Shown here piece by piece: positions 5,743 to 9,617 of a stretch of 9,617 bases of DNA. The notes beneath the pieces were generated by a model that was not told where the DNA came from, ran no database searches, and worked only from the letters and a program-made list of their open reading frames with translations. Origin of the DNA: Alphaproteobacteria bacterium (GTDB lineage Bacteria > Pseudomonadota > Alphaproteobacteria > Micropepsales > Micropepsaceae). The translations under genes were made by a program, and so were the position numbers. How positions within the stretch are numbered: position 1 is the first letter of the stretch; every line of letters begins with the position of its first letter. The stretch is taken from the NCBI GenBank assembly GCA_028869355.1, contig JAGWSK010000559.1, positions 1 to 9,617 on the forward strand, in the 5' to 3' direction.

Positions 5743-7269
5743 CTATGCCGGAGCGTGGGTTTGTGGCGGGATCAATGGACGCCAGCGCCGGCCATTACGC
5801 CCGATCATGATATCGGCTTCGTCCGGACCCTCCGAGCCGGCCGGATAGAGCGGCAATGGATCGGACCTGTTGCCTTTCCACTCATCGAGAATCGGCTGAA
5901 TGATCCGCCACGCCGATTCAATCGTATCGGCGCGCTGGAACAGGCTCGCGTCACCGATCATGCAATCGTAGAGCAGAGTTTCGTATCCTGTCGTCGCCTG
6001 CGCCTGGAAATACTCGCTATACTTGAACCGCATCTCCACGTCGCCGATGCGCACGTCCGGGCCGGGAATTTTTGCGCCAAATCGCAGGCTGACGCCTTCG
6101 TCGGGCTGAATCATCACCGTCAGATCATTGTTGGTCATACGATCGACCGGAGTATCCCGGAAAAGCGTCAACGGCGCCTGCTTGAAACGAACGATCACCT
6201 GGCTTTTCCGGGTCGCCAGGGCCTTCCCGGTGCGTAAGTAGAAGGGCACGCCAGCCCAACGCCAGTTGTCGATCATGAGCCGCAACGCGACATAGGTTTC
6301 AGTTGATGAACCCGGATTGACATTCTGCTCGTCCCGGTACGCCGGGACGGGTTTACCGTCCACGCGACCGGCAGCATACTGCGCACGGACAACATCGCTG
6401 TGCAACCTCTCACGGCTGAAGCTATGGATCGCGTCGAGGACTTTTCCCTTTTCGTTACGCGTCGCATTCGCTTCGAAGCATGAGGGCGGTTCCATGGCAA
6501 TCAAAGTCATCACCTGAAACAGATGATTCGGCACCATGTCGCGCAGCGCGCCGGTGGCGTCGTAAAATGTGCCCCGGGTGCCGATGCCGATCGATTCCGC
6601 AACCGTGATCTGCACATGGTCGATGTAATGGCGATTCCAGAGCGGCTCAAACAGTCCGTTGGCGAACCTCAGGACCATGATGTTCTGGACGGTTTCTTTG
6701 CCGAGATAGTGATCGATTCGGAAAATCTGGCTCTCATCCAGAAATTCCCACAGCAGGTGGTTCAGTTCTTTGGCCGAGGCGAGATCGCTTCCGAACGGCT
6801 TCTCGATTACCACCCGCCGCCACGCCGCCTGCTGCTGCCGCACCAGCCCGGCGGCGCCCAGTTGTTGGACGACTTGGTCAAATTCGCTCGAGGGAATCGC
6901 GAAATAGAACAGATAATTGCCGCCAGTCCGGTATTTGCTGTCGATCTCGCCAAGCAGCTTTCCCAGCCGCTGATAGGTCGCCGGGTCATCCAGATTACCC
7001 GCGAGATATTGCATGCGCTGCGCCAGCCAATCCCAGGCCGCCGGGTCGAGTTTTTCACCGGATAACTGATCAAAACCTTTGCGCAGCGAATCGCGAAATT
7101 GAGCCGCAGTCATATCCCTGCGCGCGACACCGGCAACGGCGAATGATTCCGGCAGCAAGCCCGAGCGCTTGAGATGATAAATCGCCGGCATCAGCAATCG
7201 TTTTGTCAGGTCACCCGACGCACCAAAGATGACCAGAACGCATGGGCCTGCGGGAGTTGAATCCTGCAT
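5743..7269 (-). CDS. zwf: Glucose-6-phosphate 1-dehydrogenase
   Basis: A 508-residue cytoplasmic enzyme oxidising glucose-6-phosphate to 6-phosphogluconolactone, the first step of the oxidative pentose phosphate and Entner-Doudoroff routes. The nucleotide-binding loop is VIFGASGDLTKR (13-24). The conserved EKPFG is at 156-160, the active-site signature RIDHYLGKE at 184-192, and the catalytic-histidine region LRDMVPNHLFQV has H249. Arg at 50 in GVARRD aligns with the arginine that contacts the NADP phosphate in the Leuconostoc enzyme, so NADP use is expected, though dual specificity is common. The length is typical. The ATG at 7269 is 3 bp after the gnd stop, so the two are co-translated. No lactonase gene (pgl) or edd lies between or beside them here. 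Confidence 0.97.
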   Translation of the reverse strand: MQDSTPAGPCVLVIFGASGDLTKRLLMPAIYHLKRSGLLPESFAVAGVARRDMTAAQFRDSLRKGFDQLSGEKLDPAAWDWLAQRMQYLAGNLDDPATYQRLGKLLGEIDSKYRTGGNYLFYFAIPSSEFDQVVQQLGAAGLVRQQQAAWRRVVIEKPFGSDLASAKELNHLLWEFLDESQIFRIDHYLGKETVQNIMVLRFANGLFEPLWNRHYIDHVQITVAESIGIGTRGTFYDATGALRDMVPNHLFQVMTLIAMEPPSCFEANATRNEKGKVLDAIHSFSRERLHSDVVRAQYAAGRVDGKPVPAYRDEQNVNPGSSTETYVALRLMIDNWRWAGVPFYLRTGKALATRKSQVIVRFKQAPLTLFRDTPVDRMTNNDLTVMIQPDEGVSLRFGAKIPGPDVRIGDVEMRFKYSEYFQAQATTGYETLLYDCMIGDASLFQRADTIESAWRIIQPILDEWKGNRSDPLPLYPAGSEGPDEADIMIGRNGRRWRPLIPPQTHAPA

Positions 7270-7272
7270 CGG

Positions 7273-8250
7273 TCAGCCGCCGTGCTTCGGTTCGACGTGA
7301 CCACCGAATTTGTTGCGCATGGCAGAGAGCAGCTTGTCGGCAAACAAAGCCTCGTCGCGGGACCGCAGCCGCGCATAAAGCGCTGACGCCAGAACGTCGG
7401 CGGGGACGCCATTTTCAATCGCATTGATGACAGTCCAACGGCCTTCGCCGGAATCCTCGACATATCCGGTGTAGCGCGCGAGTTCCGGGTCTTCGGCGAG
7501 AGCGGATGCCGTAAGATCGAGCAGCCAGGACCCGATGACGCTGCCGCGCCGCCACAATTCCGCGATTTCCGGCAGATCGAGACTATAGCGCTCATCTTCG
7601 CGAGCGGAACCGGCGGCGTGACGCAATATGTCGAAGCCTTCGGCATAGGCTTCCATCAGCCCATATTCGATGCCGTTGTGCACCATTTTGACAAAGTGCC
7701 CCGCCCCGGACGGCCCGCAGTGCAGATATCCCAGTTCGGCAGTCCCGCCCGGCGCGCGGCCATCCGCTGGTGGAATTCCCGATTTGCCTGGCGCAAGTGT
7801 GGAAAATATCGGATCGAGCCGCTGAACGGCTGCGTCATCCCCGCCGATCATCATGCAGTAGCCGCGTTCGAGTCCCCATACTCCGCCACTGGTGCCCACA
7901 TCGATGAGATCGATTCCATTTCCGCGCAGCATTTGTGCACGCCGGATGTCGTCCCGGTAATAGGTATTGCCGCCGTCGATGACCGCATCTCCCGCCTGCA
8001 AAAGCCGCGACAGATCGACAATGGTTTTTTCCGTGATTTCGCCGGCGGGCAGCATCACCCAGACGGAGCGCGGCTTTTGCAACTGTTTGACCAATTGCGC
8101 GAGATCGCTTGCGCCTGCAGCGCCTTCTTTTGCCAATTCCGCAGTCGCCGCAGGTTTGGCGTCGAACACAACACAGCTGTGGCCATGCGCCATCAAACGG
8201 CGGGCAATATTTCCGCCCATTCGACCGAGGCCGATAATCCCGATCTGCAT
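7273..8250 (-). CDS. gnd: 6-phosphogluconate dehydrogenase, decarboxylating, short type
   Basis: A 325-residue enzyme converting 6-phosphogluconate to ribulose-5-phosphate and CO2. The Rossmann loop GLGRMGGN is at 7-14, VIDGGNTYYRD at 90-100, VGTSGGVWGLERG at 118-130, and the catalytic pair K188 and N192 are in VKMVHNGIEYG. The length is that of the short (GndA/YqeC-like) class, about 150 residues shorter than the E. coli type. The second beta strand ends in Asp (VVFDAKP, D30) where NADP-dependent enzymes carry Asn-Arg, which suggests NAD preference by the usual rule. I chose the ATG at 8250 because the conserved family start MQIGIIGLGRMG begins there and GAGG lies six bases upstream; the TTG at 8280 would overlap the pgi stop. 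It lies 22 bp downstream of pgi and 3 bp before zwf. Confidence 0.95.
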   Translation of the reverse strand: MQIGIIGLGRMGGNIARRLMAHGHSCVVFDAKPAATAELAKEGAAGASDLAQLVKQLQKPRSVWVMLPAGEITEKTIVDLSRLLQAGDAVIDGGNTYYRDDIRRAQMLRGNGIDLIDVGTSGGVWGLERGYCMMIGGDDAAVQRLDPIFSTLAPGKSGIPPADGRAPGGTAELGYLHCGPSGAGHFVKMVHNGIEYGLMEAYAEGFDILRHAAGSAREDERYSLDLPEIAELWRRGSVIGSWLLDLTASALAEDPELARYTGYVEDSGEGRWTVINAIENGVPADVLASALYARLRSRDEALFADKLLSAMRNKFGGHVEPKHGG

Positions 8251-8256
8251 CCTTGA

Positions 8257-8260
8257 CCTC
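8257..8260 (-). promoter_or_regulatory. Ribosome binding site of gnd
   Basis: On the minus strand GAGG is followed by six bases (TCAAGG) and then the ATG at 8250. It lies inside the 22-bp gap after the pgi stop and decides the gnd start. Confidence 0.6.
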
Positions 8261-8272
8261 GCCAATGCTTTC

Positions 8273-9617
8273 CTAGGCAAGAGCGTCTGAAATGGCTTGC
8301 TCCAATTTTGTTAATCCCGACGCGCCATCGCCTGCCAGATGCACGTGCAATGCCCGGCGGCCGCGTTCATTCAGCACCTCGAAATCCCCGCGCGCGGTGG
8401 CCTCGATGACCTTGCCAAAACTGTAGGATTGCCCCGGAACGGGAAGATCGGGTTCATAGTCACTGGTAATCTGCAGAAACACGCCGGTATTCGGACCGCC
8501 TTTGTAAGCCTGACCGGTCGAATGCAGGAAGCGTGGCCCAATTTCGGCGCAGGTCGCGATCTTTTTGCTGTTGCGAATCTTGCTGCGGATTTGCTGCAGT
8601 GCGTGTCCGACATTGGAGGTGGGGTTCAGATAGGCCAGCAATGCGCAATAATCGCCAGGCCTGGTAGCCGCAAAGAATTGTTTCAGGACACCGCTTAAGG
8701 AATTGCCACGAGTCTTGAGCATGCCGGAGGTTTGAGCACCGGCATAGAGTTTGATCCCATTGTCCGAAAATAGCGCGGCTTCGGTCGCGGCTTTTGCGCC
8801 GTCTTTCATCAAGGCGCGAGTCTTCACCTTGCTGGCTTCGACGTCGGGCTGGTTGAAAGGATTGATTCCGATCACGGCGCCGGCAATCGCAGTCGCCATT
8901 TCCCAGCGAAAGAATTCCTGGCCGGTGTCATTCGGATCAGCTATTGCGAATCGCAGCACCGGCTGCCCCGCTTTCTCGAGCGCGGTCACAGCATCATCCT
9001 GATGAGCGTCGAATTCGCCATCCAATCGCAAATAGGCGAACACGCGGTCATGCCCATAGGAACTGGGCGAACCAAGGGGCTCGGCATCGACGGGGATCAA
9101 TCCTTTGCCCTGTTTGCCCGTCGACTCGGCAAGGAGCTGTTCGAGCCAGGCACCAAAATCCGCGATCTGAGGCGAGGCGATGATCGTCACCTTGTCACGG
9201 CCGGACTTCGCCAACGTGCCGAGCGCGGCACCCAGCAGTACACCCGGATTCTGTTCGGGCGGCACATGCCGATCGCATGAACGCAGCATTCTGGCCGCTG
9301 ACTCGAGGAACCGGGCGGCATCCACGCCGGAAATAGCTGCCGGCACGAGCCCAAATACCGACAGCACCGAATATCTGCCGCCGATGGCGGGATTACCCTG
9401 AAACACGTGTCGGAAGTGGCGCTCTTTCGCAATGCGTTCGAGCTGCGAACCGGGATCCGTGATGGCGATGAAGCGCGATGCCGCACTGCCCTTTTTCTCC
9501 TTCTCGACCCGATCCCAGAAGTAGTCCATGAGAATATTCGGTTCGAGCGTGGTGCCCGACTTGCTCGAAACGATGAATACGGTGTGTGTGAGATCGACCT
9601 TGCGCTCAACTGTCCGG
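8273..9617 (-). CDS. Glucose-6-phosphate isomerase, probably the C-terminal half of a bifunctional transaldolase-Pgi (5' end missing)
   Basis: The frame is open to the window edge, giving 447 visible residues; the ATG at 9529 is internal. Just before it the frame encodes VFIVSSKSGTTLEPNILMDY, the sugar-isomerase phosphate loop, so the gene clearly starts outside. Other phosphoglucose isomerase marks are AIGGRYSVLSVFGLVPAA, INPFNQPDVEASK and STGQAYKGGPNTGVFLQ. The enzyme interconverts glucose-6-phosphate and fructose-6-phosphate. The wording of these segments resembles the Pgi half of Tal-Pgi fusions (about 950 residues) more than stand-alone E. coli-type Pgi, and a tal-pgi, gnd, zwf order is familiar from several alphaproteobacteria. 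The Tal half is not visible, so the fusion is inferred. The stop (TAG) is 22 bp before gnd. It is the first visible gene of the leftward operon. Confidence 0.9.
   Translation of the reverse strand, partial: RTVERKVDLTHTVFIVSSKSGTTLEPNILMDYFWDRVEKEKKGSAASRFIAITDPGSQLERIAKERHFRHVFQGNPAIGGRYSVLSVFGLVPAAISGVDAARFLESAARMLRSCDRHVPPEQNPGVLLGAALGTLAKSGRDKVTIIASPQIADFGAWLEQLLAESTGKQGKGLIPVDAEPLGSPSSYGHDRVFAYLRLDGEFDAHQDDAVTALEKAGQPVLRFAIADPNDTGQEFFRWEMATAIAGAVIGINPFNQPDVEASKVKTRALMKDGAKAATEAALFSDNGIKLYAGAQTSGMLKTRGNSLSGVLKQFFAATRPGDYCALLAYLNPTSNVGHALQQIRSKIRNSKKIATCAEIGPRFLHSTGQAYKGGPNTGVFLQITSDYEPDLPVPGQSYSFGKVIEATARGDFEVLNERGRRALHVHLAGDGASGLTKLEQAISDALA

Noticed and set aside
7618..8256. A 212-codon plus-strand frame opposite gnd
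   Set aside because: It is the mirror of strongly conserved gnd codons, with no domain or ribosome site of its own.
8273..9529. pgi starting at the ATG at 9529
   Set aside because: The frame is open upstream to the window edge and encodes the conserved SSKSGTTLEPN loop immediately before that ATG, so it is an internal methionine.

Overview
The window is gene-dense, moderately high-GC bacterial DNA. It has short intergenic gaps, several stop/start overlaps and no mobile-element, tRNA, rRNA or CRISPR signal. The gene content suggests a proteobacterium, most likely an alphaproteobacterium: a bacterial egtB-egtD pair, a Pgi of the type found as the C-terminal half of Tal-Pgi fusions, a short-type Gnd, and NMT1/THI5-like and DUF2848 proteins. 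This assignment is an inference from gene content and style, not a phylogenetic result.

Left part (1-3518): two gene sets diverge from a 137-bp intergenic region (1350-1486). Leftward runs a tandem pair of paralogous two-module VOC (glyoxalase/extradiol dioxygenase superfamily) proteins. The second copy runs off the window edge. Rightward run a DUF2848 protein, a small cupin and an NMT1/THI5-like substrate-binding protein without a signal peptide. The rightward genes are packed with a 14-bp gap and then a 4-bp ATGA overlap. No gene here has a textbook function. Motif order in the DUF2848 protein resembles fumarylacetoacetate hydrolase (FAH) enzymes. Together with VOC and cupin metal sites, this makes a small uncharacterised catabolic module a reasonable guess.

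Right part (3510-9617): five leftward genes with very tight spacing look like one operon. In transcription order they are pgi (N-terminus outside the window, probably a transaldolase-Pgi fusion), gnd (short type), zwf, egtB and egtD. The first three supply glucose-6-phosphate interconversion and the oxidative pentose phosphate branch. The last two make the core of the ergothioneine pathway: EgtD trimethylates histidine and EgtB forms the C-S bond. Placing NAD(P)H-generating enzymes upstream of an antioxidant thiol pathway suggests a joint redox or oxidative-stress role, but no regulator is visible.

The two blocks meet tail to tail at 3510-3518, where the stop regions of the substrate-binding protein and egtD overlap by 9 bp, with no room for an ordinary terminator between them. 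No gene-free stretch exceeds 300 bases.
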